Positions 1 through 7,400 of a DNA stretch of 11,781 nucleotides are shown piece by piece. Each line of letters opens with the position of its first letter. The first letter of the stretch is position 1. Origin of the DNA: Gammaproteobacteria bacterium (GTDB lineage Bacteria; Pseudomonadota; Gammaproteobacteria; Pseudomonadales; Halomonadaceae); contig JAMCZP010000212.1 of NCBI GenBank assembly GCA_023485185.1, positions 1 to 11,781 on the forward strand, written 5' to 3'. The position numbers and the translations under genes are program-made. The notes below the pieces were generated by a model that was not told where the DNA came from, did not search any database, and saw only the letters and a list, made by a program, of their open reading frames with translations.

Positions 1-200
1 CTGGGCTGCTGGCGCTCTTGGGCGGCGCGCATGAGCTCGTAGCGGTCCAGCGCCCGCCGGGCGAGCCGGTTGAGGACGACCCGGGCGACCTCGCCCATGT
101 AGCGGGCGTAGTACCCCTCCTTCTGCGCGATCGACGCGACCGTGACGAGCTGGTACGCGTCCAGGCCGTCGAGCCTGGTCGTCGGCGTGAGCCGTAGCGG
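1..200 (-). pseudogene. Partial MltG/YceG-like endolytic transglycosylase fragment, actinobacterial in style
   Basis: Read on the minus strand, this very GC-rich stretch is open throughout. It carries [10 protein letters not shown] followed by [12 protein letters not shown]. This matches the conserved block of the YceG-like family (endolytic murein transglycosylase MltG), where the Glu of the 'SIvekE' motif is the catalytic acid and 'vvyNRL' follows about 15 residues later. MltG is an inner-membrane enzyme that cuts nascent glycan strands. Only about 65 residues are present. The 5' side is lost at about 200, where unrelated dehydrogenase sequence begins on the opposite strand, and the 3' side leaves the window. 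The residues after NRLAR ([12 protein letters not shown]) do not resemble the usual MltG continuation, so the fragment may itself be rearranged. The composition suggests an actinobacterial source. Family call moderate, taxon call weak. Confidence 0.5.
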
Positions 201-204
201 CGCA

Positions 205-957
205 CCCGAGGCGCTCAAGGCACGCGGTAAGCAGATCGCCCAAGGCTTCGTCGGCTCGCTCAACATGGGTGCGGGCCAGTTCTGCACCAATCCTGGGCTG
301 GTGATTGCGGTCAAGGGCGCCGAGCTCGATGCCTTCGTCGAGGCCGCTGCAGAAGGCGTGAAGGGCAGCGCGCCCCAGACCATGCTCACGCCGGGCATCT
401 ACGATGCTTACCAGCAGGGTGTGGGCCAGCTGTCCAACAGCAGCAAGGTGCGTGAAGCCGCACGTGGCCAGGTGGGCGAGTCGCCCAACCAGTGCCAGGC
501 GGGGCTGTTCGTCACCACGGCGAACGACTTCCTGAACGAGACCGAGCTGCAGGAAGAAGTGTTCGGTTCCACCTCGCTGGTCATCGAATGTGCCGACCAG
601 GATGAAGTGAAGCGTGTCGCGGCCCAGCTCGAAGGCCAGCTGACCATTACCCTGCAGATGGACGACGGCGACCTGCAAGCGGCCAAGGCGCTGATGCCGG
701 TACTCGAGCGCAAGGCCGGGCGGATTCTCGTCAACGGCTGGCCAACCGGGGTCGAGGTGTGCCACGCCATGGTTCACGGCGGGCCGTACCCGGCGACTTC
801 CGACAGCCGCACCACCTCGGTAGGCAGTGCAGCGATCTTCCGCTTCCTGCGACCGGTGTGCTACCAGGCGTTGCCGGAAGGGCTGTTGCCCGAGCCGCTC
901 AAGGACGGCAACCCGTGGCAGCTGTCGCGCCTGGTGGATGGCAAACGCGAAGCGTAA
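205..957 (+). pseudogene. C-terminal half of an NADP-dependent alpha-ketoglutaric semialdehyde (2,5-dioxovalerate) dehydrogenase, 5'-truncated
   Basis: The frame ending in TAA at 955-957 encodes about 250 residues of an aldehyde dehydrogenase of the KGSADH type, which oxidises 2,5-dioxopentanoate to 2-oxoglutarate in pentose, glucarate or hydroxyproline catabolism. The catalytic cysteine lies in [10 protein letters not shown] (Cys codon 283-285). The C-terminal signature [20 protein letters not shown] and the following [13 protein letters not shown] are typical of this subfamily, particularly in Pseudomonas. Family members are about 525 residues, so the Rossmann cofactor half and the general-base Glu are missing. 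Homology starts at PEALKARG (codon 205). The upstream ATG at 142 lies in foreign sequence and is not a real start. A terminator hairpin follows directly. The product cannot be an active enzyme. Subfamily call is strong. Confidence 0.9.
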
Positions 958-1000
958 GCAACCCCATGGAAAGCGGCCTATCTCGCAGCCTGTCAGTAGA

Positions 1001-1027
1001 GGGCAGCCATGGGCTGCCCCTTGTTTT
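1001..1027 (+). terminator. Intrinsic terminator of the dehydrogenase gene
   Basis: GGGCAGCC and GGCTGCCC form a perfect 8-bp stem around a 3-nt loop (ATG), followed by CTTGTTTT. It lies about 45 bp after the dehydrogenase stop codon, so it fits a rho-independent terminator inherited with that gene. Confidence 0.8.
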
Positions 1028-1088
1028 ATCAGAGTGCGCGAAAAACCCCGTACTTTTTGAGTGCGGGGTTTTTCGCGCACTCTGATAA
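1026..1088. repeat. Perfect 25-bp inverted repeat with 13-nt spacer
   Basis: Positions 1026-1050 are the exact reverse complement of 1064-1088, around the spacer TACTTTTTGAGTG. The inner part (AAAAACCCCG / CGGGGTTTTT) looks like a bidirectional rho-independent terminator. The outer 15 bp (starting TTATCAGAGTGCG) extend the stem far beyond what a terminator needs. The right arm begins exactly where the IS3 transposase homology stops on the minus strand, after LAVV. It may be a terminator-like repeat, paired ends of a small mobile element, or a fold-back rearrangement scar. Confidence 0.85.
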
Positions 1089-1227
1089 CCACCGCTAAGT
1101 AAAGCCAGCCTTCGTACGTTCGGATGTAAGTGATGTCCGTCACCCAAGCAACATTTGGCGCTGTTACTTCAAACTGATGGTCTAAATGGTTGAGTGATAC
1201 AACAGCTGGTTTTCCACCGCCATAGCT
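1087..1227 (-). pseudogene. IS3-family transposase (OrfB) fragment, start of the rve integrase core
   Basis: Minus-strand translation gives a typical IS3 OrfB segment: [19 protein letters not shown], then [19 protein letters not shown] and LYLAVV. The Asp in VTDITYI is the first catalytic residue of the DDE integrase core, which uses two metal ions for transposition. Only about 47 residues remain. The C-terminal side ends abruptly at the 25-bp inverted repeat and the N-terminal side passes in frame into an IS30-type sequence. It cannot encode an active transposase. Confidence 0.85.
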
Positions 1228-1353
1228 GCCAGGGCGTCGTTTACCTTCACCCTGGCGCAAACAGGCAATCAGTTCCTTCTTGAGCGAGCCGCGCGGCAAG
1301 AGGTAAAGCGCGTTGTAGATGGCTTCGTGGGAGATGTGGCAGTCAGTGTTAGA
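1228..1353 (-). pseudogene. IS30-family transposase fragment
   Basis: Minus-strand translation reads [19 protein letters not shown] followed by [18 protein letters not shown]. This matches the IS30-family segment between the N-terminal HTH and the catalytic core ('vSheTIY...mprGeLrkeLi..LRq'). About 40 residues are left. The frame continues without a stop into the IS3 fragment on one side and abuts the end of the IS427-type element near 1351-1356 on the other. It is a remnant bounded by two other mobile elements. Confidence 0.8.
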
Positions 1354-1360
1354 GTGCCTT

Positions 1361-1882
1361 TCAAAACTGTCGCGTGAGTCGCTTCAAGCAGATCAGGGAG
1401 CAGCCCAGTAAAGTGAACGCATAGTGGATGTCAGTACGCCGCTCATATCGTGTTGCGAGCCGACGCATCTGTTCCAGCCAGGCGAAGGTTCTTTCAACCA
1501 CCCAGCGATGTCGTCCCAGTCGCTGAGTATCTTCCACACCACGTCTGGCTATACGAGCCTGAATATGGCGTCTACTGCAGGCACGGCGACAACGAGCAAA
1601 GTCGTATGCCTTGTCGGCGTGAAGCTTACGAGGTCGCTGGCGAGGACGACCCAGACGACCTGCGACGGGGGGTACCTCGTCTAGCAGGACAGATAGGGGA
1701 ACACTGTCATGCATATTGGCCCCGGAGAGAACGACCGCCAGCGGTGTTCCCTTTCGATCCGCCAGTAGGTGCCGTTTAGTTCCGGGTCGCCCACGGTCTG
1801 TCGGGTTTGGGTCGTTATCTGCCTCTATTATGTCTCCAGCGCAGGCTAGGCTAAGTTTACTCAATCGGAGTGCTTGGGTCAC
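1361..1882 (-). pseudogene. IS5-family (IS427-group) transposase, 5'-truncated
   Basis: This 173-residue frame is the C-terminal part of a DDE transposase of the IS427 group. It holds PNPTDRGRPGTKRHLLADRK, the second catalytic Asp in LHADKAYD (residue about 90) and the catalytic Glu in RHRWVVERTFAW (residue about 130), then the usual YERRTDIHYAF tail. The first catalytic Asp and the DNA-binding orfA portion, about 120 residues in relatives, are absent. The frame is closed by a stop at about 1889-1891, and the GTG at 1880-1882 is unlikely to be a genuine start. Just past the stop codon (1361-1363), GAGTGCCTTTCAAAACTG at about 1353-1370 could be the terminal repeat of this element. I see no matching repeat on the other side, so the element looks immobile alone. 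Confidence 0.85.
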
Positions 1883-1885
1883 CTT

Positions 1886-1912
1886 GATCTAGCAAAAGGC
1901 CCGATCTAGCAA
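1886..1912 (+). repeat. 10-bp direct repeat GATCTAGCAA
   Basis: GATCTAGCAA occurs at 1886-1895 and again at 1903-1912, with a 17-bp period. It lies in the roughly 100-bp gap between the truncated transposase and the repressor gene. It could be an attachment-type or operator-type repeat, or a scar from the truncation. Nothing else is visible in 1883-1983. Confidence 0.6.
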
Positions 1913-1983
1913 GCCTGAAAGGTTTTGCATTCCGAATCGCCGAGTTAAGCACCGTCTTTTACGTAGGTTGAACCAATTAGCAT

Positions 1984-2205
1984 TCAATTTGAATCAGCGC
2001 CGTTATCTACCTGATACTCAAATAAGTCTCCCACCTGACAGTCAAAATACCGACATAACGCTTCCACAGCTTCAAGCTCTATTCTACTTGCTGTTTCGTG
2101 ATACAGCCGTGTAACCGTTCCTCGGTTAATGCCGGTTTCACGGGCCACGTCGACGATTTTCAGCTTTCTCTCACCCATGATCCGAGATAAGTGGCACTTG
2201 ATCAT
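1984..2205 (-). CDS. Small Cro/CI-type (XRE) helix-turn-helix repressor
   Basis: A 73-residue protein that is almost entirely an XRE-family DNA-binding domain. The HTH is about residues 16-38 (VDVARETGINRGTVTRLYHE), and FDCQVGDLFEY is the hallmark end of this short subgroup (HTH_26/YozG-like). These proteins bind operators as dimers. The ATG at 2205 is preceded by AAAGAGA at suitable distance. The gene is divergent from the excisionase-integrase operon with a 148-bp shared control region. By analogy with phages and integrative elements, I infer that it represses its own gene and the excisionase/integrase promoter. It ends near the truncated IS427-type transposase. Confidence 0.9.
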   Translation of the reverse strand: MIKCHLSRIMGERKLKIVDVARETGINRGTVTRLYHETASRIELEAVEALCRYFDCQVGDLFEYQVDNGADSN

Positions 2206-2251
2206 AATGTCTCTTTGTAGAATTATTTGATCTTCTGTAGAGCAAAAATGC

Positions 2252-2279
2252 TTGCAGATGGTCTCTTTTGGTCTATTAT
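2252..2279 (+). promoter_or_regulatory. Candidate sigma-70 promoter for the excisionase-integrase operon
   Basis: TTGCAG (2252-2257), a 16-bp spacer and TATTAT (2274-2279) form a plausible promoter reading toward the gene at 2354. The spacer and flank contain repeated GGTCTC/GGTCTA, and an imperfect inverted repeat (CCAGGAGG ... CCCTCTGG) follows at about 2287-2312. Either could be an operator for the divergent XRE repressor. The -35 match is weak. Confidence 0.45.
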
Positions 2280-2353
2280 GTTCTCCAGGAGGTCATTAGG
2301 GCCCTCTGGGATGCTTAATGAACTTTTAAGAACATATCATAAGGAGACCAAAA

Positions 2354-2590
2354 ATGTCTTATTGCTACCTCACTACGGCCGAGCTCGCCAAGCGCATCAA
2401 ATACGATGCGCGCACTATTCGCGAACGTTTAAAAGATGAGGTGCTGCTAGAAGGTATTCATTACATTCGTCCATTTGGCGGCCGTAAGATTTTGTACCTT
2501 TGGGAGCCCATTGAGCGCGATATGCAATTGCATTCAAAAGAGGAAAGCATCGGTGTACCGATGGCTGGAGGGGGACTGTGCCATGGGTAG
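2354..2590 (+). CDS. Excisionase-like small winged-helix DNA-binding protein (probable recombination directionality factor)
   Basis: A 78-residue protein starting YLTTAELAKRIKYDARTIRE and continuing LKDEVLLEGIHYIRPFGGRK. This is an AlpA/Xis-type MerR-like winged-helix pattern: helix 1 (TTAELAKRI), recognition helix (DARTIRERL) and a basic wing (RPFGGRKILYLW). Such proteins sit just upstream of integrase genes, bend attachment-site DNA and bias the reaction to excision. A strong AAGGAGA site lies 7 bases before the ATG. The stop overlaps the integrase start by 8 bp (ATGGGTAG), suggesting translational coupling. The C-terminal tail after about residue 58 has no recognisable features. Directionality role is inferred from position. 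Confidence 0.85.
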   Translation: MSYCYLTTAELAKRIKYDARTIRERLKDEVLLEGIHYIRPFGGRKILYLWEPIERDMQLHSKEESIGVPMAGGGLCHG

Positions 2591-3746
2591 AATTGCGGTC
2601 AGGAAAGAAACTAAGAAGCTGTTTTTTGACTTTAACTTTCTAGGTAAACGGTGCCGCGAACAAACGTCCCTAGATAACACGGCGGCTAACCGTAAGAAGT
2701 TAGAGCGAATCCTGGAGAAAATTGAAGCGGAGATTACGCTGGGCTCATTTGATTATGGGCGCTACTTCCCGGATAGCCCGCGAGCACAGACGTTAAGTAA
2801 ACGTGCACTGACTACCTTAGGAGGTTATCAAGCGACGCCATTACTGCGCGGCTTTGCTGAGACGTGGTTTGCGGAGAAAGAGATCGAATGGCGCGAGTCA
2901 CAGATCGTCACCGTGCAAGGATGTCTGGATCGGCATATTTTGCCAGCGTTAGGGCATAAGGAAGTCGGCAGCATCACCCGTGCAGAAATTCTTGAGTTCC
3001 GGGCCTCACTCGCCAAAGTAAACACCCGGAGCGGCAAGAAACTCTCTGCCAGTCGCATTAACCACATCATGACGCCATTGCGCATGATGCTGAATGAAGC
3101 CGCCGACCGCTATGAGTTTAGCTCACCGTACCGCGGGATTAAATCGCTCAATGTGCCACGTACCGATGTGGAACCGTTCTCTCTTGATGAAGTGCAGCGG
3201 ATTATCAGTAACGTCCGCGACGACTTTCGTCAGTATTACACCGTGCGCTTCTTCACCGGCATGCGAACGGGCGAGATTGACGGCTTAACCTGGGAGCATG
3301 TGGATTTCTCGCGACGCCAGGTTCTGATTCATCAAGCGGTGGTGAACGGCAAGGTTGTGCCCACTAAGAACGACGGATCCTTTCGTGCGATTGATATGTC
3401 GCAGCCGGTCTTTGATGCCTTGAAGGCTCAGTTTGAAGTCACGGGGAAGACAGGTCTGGTCTTCACCACGCGTAAAGGCACCGCGCTATCGCATCATAAC
3501 GTCACTAAGCGCGTCTGGTATCCGTTGCTAGAAGAACTGGGGATGAACAAGCGTCGTCCTTACCAGACACGCCATACCGCGGCGACATTATGGTTGGCGG
3601 CAGGCGAGAGCCCCGAGTGGATAGCGCGCCAGATGGGCCATACCACGACGGAAATGCTTTTCCGTGTTTACTCACGCTTTGTGCCCAACCTAACGCGCCA
3701 AGACGGCTCTGCGTTTGAGCGCATGCTTAACCAGAAACGCGCCTAG
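2583..3746 (+). CDS. Phage/island-type tyrosine integrase with DUF3596 arm-binding N-terminus
   Basis: With the ATG at 2583 the protein is 387 residues, the normal size for this class. A GGAGGGGGAC purine tract precedes it, and the longer frame open from 2475 is only overlap with the excisionase gene. Residues 1-60 fit an Arm-DNA-binding DUF3596 domain (GRIAVRKETKKLFFDFNFLG). About 85-190 is the SAM-like core-binding domain and about 200-370 is the catalytic domain. Active-site candidates are Arg228 (TGMRTGE), Lys262 (PTKNDG), Arg330 and His331 (YQTRHTAAT, with Tyr in the usual first-His position, a common variant), His353 (QMGHTTTE) and nucleophile Tyr363 (FRVYSRF). It should integrate and excise its element at an att site. 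No tRNA gene or obvious att core lies beside it in this window. Confidence 0.95.
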   Translation: MGRIAVRKETKKLFFDFNFLGKRCREQTSLDNTAANRKKLERILEKIEAEITLGSFDYGRYFPDSPRAQTLSKRALTTLGGYQATPLLRGFAETWFAEKEIEWRESQIVTVQGCLDRHILPALGHKEVGSITRAEILEFRASLAKVNTRSGKKLSASRINHIMTPLRMMLNEAADRYEFSSPYRGIKSLNVPRTDVEPFSLDEVQRIISNVRDDFRQYYTVRFFTGMRTGEIDGLTWEHVDFSRRQVLIHQAVVNGKVVPTKNDGSFRAIDMSQPVFDALKAQFEVTGKTGLVFTTRKGTALSHHNVTKRVWYPLLEELGMNKRRPYQTRHTAATLWLAAGESPEWIARQMGHTTTEMLFRVYSRFVPNLTRQDGSAFERMLNQKRA

Positions 3747-3755
3747 GAGAAGACG

Positions 3756-4076
3756 ATGAAACAGCTCAATACCCTAAAATTGAACCGCGACGATATCGAA
3801 CACTCCCTGCGCGTTACGGCAGCTATCCAATCTCAGCGTCGTCTTGAACGTCGCTTGGCGGAGTCCTTGGCCGCCGCTACCAGCTTGGCTTCTGGCAGCG
3901 CGCTCGTGATGTGGCTTGGTGATGGGCAAGAGAGCAGCAACCTGGATGCGTTAACGACCTGGGTAGGGCGCACCCTTCAACAACTTGGCCTTGACGCTAA
4001 TCGCCAAGCGATCCCGCGTCTTCTCGCCGAATTAGAGTGCACGCTGTGGGCTTGGGAGGATCAGGCATGGCAGTAA
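3756..4076 (+). CDS. Hypothetical protein downstream of the integrase (106 aa)
   Basis: I do not recognise the family. The ATG lies 9 bp after the integrase stop, and AGGAGA overlaps that stop region, so the gene belongs to the same operon. The protein is rich in Leu, Ala and Arg, with predicted amphipathic helices (about residues 12-50, SLRVTAAIQSQRRLERRLAE) and a C-terminal helical part ending LLAELECTLWAWEDQAWQ. No signal peptide or membrane segment is visible. It overlaps the next gene by 10 bp. Position suggests an accessory of the integration module. Function unknown. Confidence 0.75.
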   Translation: MKQLNTLKLNRDDIEHSLRVTAAIQSQRRLERRLAESLAAATSLASGSALVMWLGDGQESSNLDALTTWVGRTLQQLGLDANRQAIPRLLAELECTLWAWEDQAWQ

Positions 4077-4351
4077 CATCGCAACGAACCACTCAGGAAG
4101 CAGATTATCAGTTCGAAGGTGAGGTTTACGTAGCAGGAGTGGAGGGACCAGAATGGTTAATGCAGCATCAGGTGTGGTTGCTTTATCTGATTGGCCCTAA
4201 AGGCAACCTCCGTGTCTTCTTGACCGACCGTCATGTGGGCGAGGTGGGAGTTCCGAAAATGGGCCAGCGGCTTCAGGTAACAATACGCTGGGCCAATTTT
4301 GTCAGCCAAAAGCTTTGCTTTATCTCGGCTTATACTTTTCTAAGTGACTAG
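4067..4351 (+). CDS. Hypothetical protein, last gene of the integrase operon (94 aa)
   Basis: The ATG at 4067 is favoured over an in-frame ATG at 4037 because GGGAGGA lies 6 bases upstream and the overlap with the preceding stop (ATGGCAGTAA) is typical of coupled genes. The 94-residue protein is predicted to be mostly beta-strand in the second half (VWLLYLIGPKGNLRVFLTD, then LQVTIRWANF), reminiscent of a small beta-barrel, but no family is recognised. No membrane or export signal is seen. It ends 25 bp before a strong hairpin and 82 bp before the convergent recombinase operon. Confidence 0.7.
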   Translation: MAVTSQRTTQEADYQFEGEVYVAGVEGPEWLMQHQVWLLYLIGPKGNLRVFLTDRHVGEVGVPKMGQRLQVTIRWANFVSQKLCFISAYTFLSD

Positions 4352-4376
4352 TCTTATACCTCACAACCCCGCTCTC

Positions 4377-4424
4377 CCCCACCTCCTAAAAGCTAGGAGG
4401 TGGGGATAGATGGCTACTATCTAT
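4377..4424. repeat. Perfect 11-bp hairpin plus small inverted repeat between convergent operons
   Basis: CCCCACCTCCT (4377-4387) and AGGAGGTGGGG (4395-4405) pair perfectly around AAAAGCT. ATAGAT/ATCTAT (4406-4411, 4419-4424) forms a second small repeat. The position between two convergent operons suits a bidirectional terminator, but neither strand has the usual T-tract after the stem, so a different role such as an mRNA 3'-end stabiliser or recombination site is possible. Confidence 0.6.
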
Positions 4425-4433
4425 ATAGCTTTA

Positions 4434-7400
4434 TTAATCCAGCTTCGATACAAGCATTACCATGAAGGCAGCAAAGCGCAAGGCTTCCCATAATGGCTGT
4501 TGATAATCTGAGTAATGTCCTCGCGTGATTTTTAAGTTGGCGTTGCCGTACCAGTGCCGAGTGCGGCCAAGAGCCGATTTGGTAGGGGTCAGATCAATAC
4601 GTTTATGGGGTATTCCCGTTTCGGAAAACCAATAACGCTTAACCTGTTGTTCATTTGCTTGTGCGTCTATCTCGACGACAAGGTAAACATGCTGTATGCA
4701 CCCTAGTGCGCTTATCATGTCCAGTATTCTATCCATTGTATGGATATCAGGAAGCACGATATGCCCGGTACTTCGCTGCATATGGTCGCGAAAGGCAATA
4801 AAAGAGTCTTCTTTTCCATAATCACTATTGTCTTTAAGCCAACGCAGCAGTTTATGAAAAAACTGGTTTGCTTCTTTCAAAGACTTTGGTTTAAGAGGCG
4901 GGGCCATGCAGCGCCGAAGCTCAGGCATGTAAATATAGGGTGACGCCGCAATGTCGACTCTTCGCTCTTGATGGTGCTGGCGGCTGAACCTTAAGTTTGT
5001 GCGTCGTGTCTTGCGACGCATCAATGCCTCGCCCTTTTTTACCCACTTATCCAGCTCGGTGGGTGAGATGCCAAAGCGCTTAGCTGCTTGCTCAATAGCT
5101 TCTGTTAAAGCAAGGCCTTGATGCTCTTGTTGCTCGACCAATCGCAGGCTTTGATAAATCGTGATGATATCTGGTGATCTGTTCGGTGCTTCCAGCATTG
5201 TGTTGAGCGGATTTTGCATTGATGGATGGTAAGACTCAAACGTAGACTGTAAAAAAAGATTTTTACTGTAACTCTCCTTTTGATCTTGCCAGTAGTGAAG
5301 TAAAACGCTGGCGTGAGTTGGGCCTTTAAGTCCATGTCGATTACGCCAGCTCGTGAGCGCTGTTTTGGAGGGGAGGTTGAGTAGCGTGAGTTGCTGATCG
5401 ATGCTTAGAGCAGAATTAAAACGTTGGTGAAGGGTTTTACCTAGCGCCCAGTCTAGCGAATGGCTATATGAGCTAAGTGTTTCCTCAGGGCTGGCATGGC
5501 CTGTCCATAACGCAAGCTGCCACAGCCGCTTACGAGATGGGCGGTGTTGGGGAGGTAGCCCTGCTAGGGTAGATATATCATCGTTAGCGTTGGGCATGGC
5601 CATTTTTTTGTGGTCATCTGTGGCCCACGTGGGTTCCAGCAGTTCATTCGGTTCTGACTCAAGCAGGCGTAGTAGCGTAAACGTCACGAAACTGTGGCGA
5701 AGGTGGTGATAACGAAGGTGTTTATCACCGCTAACTGCTTTAAGAGCAATTTGGATCGGTCGAAAAAACTCTTTGTCTTCCTTGAGTGAATAACCGTTTC
5801 CGCCACTAGAAAACAGTAGCTGTTTTTCGATGGAGCGAGTTGTATTTTCGCTACGGCGCTTTTGAATCAACTCGATTAAGAGCGTTCGCTCTTCAGGCAT
5901 TAGTAGCCACAGGGGTAATCGACGGGTAGCGGAGTAGCTTTTGCCACTGTGGAATTGGTTTGCACGTACAATGACTTCACCTGATATTTCAGGGCTCTCG
6001 GGCAAATAGGCGATGTCTTGTACAAGCAGTGAAGCACACTCACTTCGACGAAGGCCTAGTCGATAGCCGAGCATTAATGCCAGCTGTTGCTCTGCTTGCA
6101 AGCGCTCATCTTGATAGGATGTCCCAATCATTGCGATTGCCCGACGGTATTCGGCGGGTGTAATAATATTTACATCTACGCGACGTTGATGCTGACCGGC
6201 GGCCTCAAACGCAATGGACGGAACAGCATAGGCGTTGGATAAATAATGATGAAAGTCGCGTAATCGACTTTGTGTTCTTATGCGGCTGGCCGATGTTTTA
6301 GTGTCATTGAGTACTGTCTCGTAAAGCTTTTCCCATTCGTCGGGTGTGGCGATTTCCAGCTCACCAATCATGTGCTCGTGAGCAATCAGCGAGCGTGCAA
6401 TATTAGAAAGACAAGTGGTAACCGTGCTTATGGTGAGTTTAGATTTAACCCGACCTCCTCGACGGATTAGCTTCTTACACCAGCCCGCTAATAGCGTCAC
6501 CATGACGCCGTTTGCCTCTGTATTGGCAAGAAAACTATCGACGTTAGTAAGTGCTTTGCTTTTTCCTATTTTTCTAGATGAGGAAGCTGAAAAACATGCT
6601 TGAAGCTGCCTTAATTGCTTCAACTGGTCAGGGTAATCGCCATGACGTTCAGGAAATACCTGAAAGGTTAGTTGAGTGTCTTTCTCGTCTTCGCTAACTT
6701 TATCGGTTGCGACAGATACTATCTGTTGACTGACTAGTCGATGCCATGCACTTGGTTGTAGCGATAAAGAGGCGTCTGCTTGGCTAGCGTAATGTGTCAA
6801 AAGAGGTGACATTTCCAGGGATGCTGACGTTTTTGCGACAGAAAGAAGCGCTGTTAGTTTCGTTCTAGCCAGTTCTTTGGAGAGGCGTTTGGCATAATAG
6901 AGCAGGCACGCTTCGGCGCTGTCAGATGGCGGCCAGCTGCGTCCACACTGCTGGAAGTAAGCCAATAACAATAGCTGGCTCATAGGGCTCAGAAAGAGGC
7001 GCCTATATTGGTACTGTTGTTCGTACTCCAGGACATCGTCAGGCGACACATCTAGGCCGGCTTTAGCCTGAGGGGTTATCTTTTTACTGCCTGATTTCTC
7101 GGCTTGAAGATCTTTTTTCAGCGTTAGATAGGCAATGTTCTGCTCAAACGCGATACCGTCAACGACGGCGTTAGGAACCTGCTTTAACCACTCCTTATTG
7201 AGTAAAGCGCCTTCGCGAATAAGCTGAAATAAAAAACGCCCTGCCAGCCATTTTTTTAATTCATTCGGATTAAGATTGGTAGGGGGCAATAATTGATCGT
7301 GACTGTTTACAGCGGTATCCCAGCTGTGTAGCTGACTAAAAGAGTCAGTTGTTACTTGAGGTGATTTGCGTGGCAGCGTGACCATAGGGCTTGGAATACT

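Noticed and set aside
142..204. N-terminal 21 codons in frame with the dehydrogenase, starting at ATG 142
   Set aside because: These residues do not match the dehydrogenase family and overlap the opposite-strand MltG-like fragment. They are an accidental in-frame extension.
899..1147. 82-codon minus-strand frame across the dehydrogenase end and the inverted repeat
   Set aside because: It is the continuation of the IS3 fragment frame through unrelated DNA, with no homology of its own.
2227..2439. 70-codon plus-strand frame across the divergent control region
   Set aside because: It overlaps the promoter and the start of the excisionase gene in another frame, and its protein shows no recognisable pattern.
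2475..2582. Longer integrase start at 2475
   Set aside because: It lies inside the excisionase gene without a ribosome site. The ATG at 2583 has one and matches the usual start of DUF3596 integrases.
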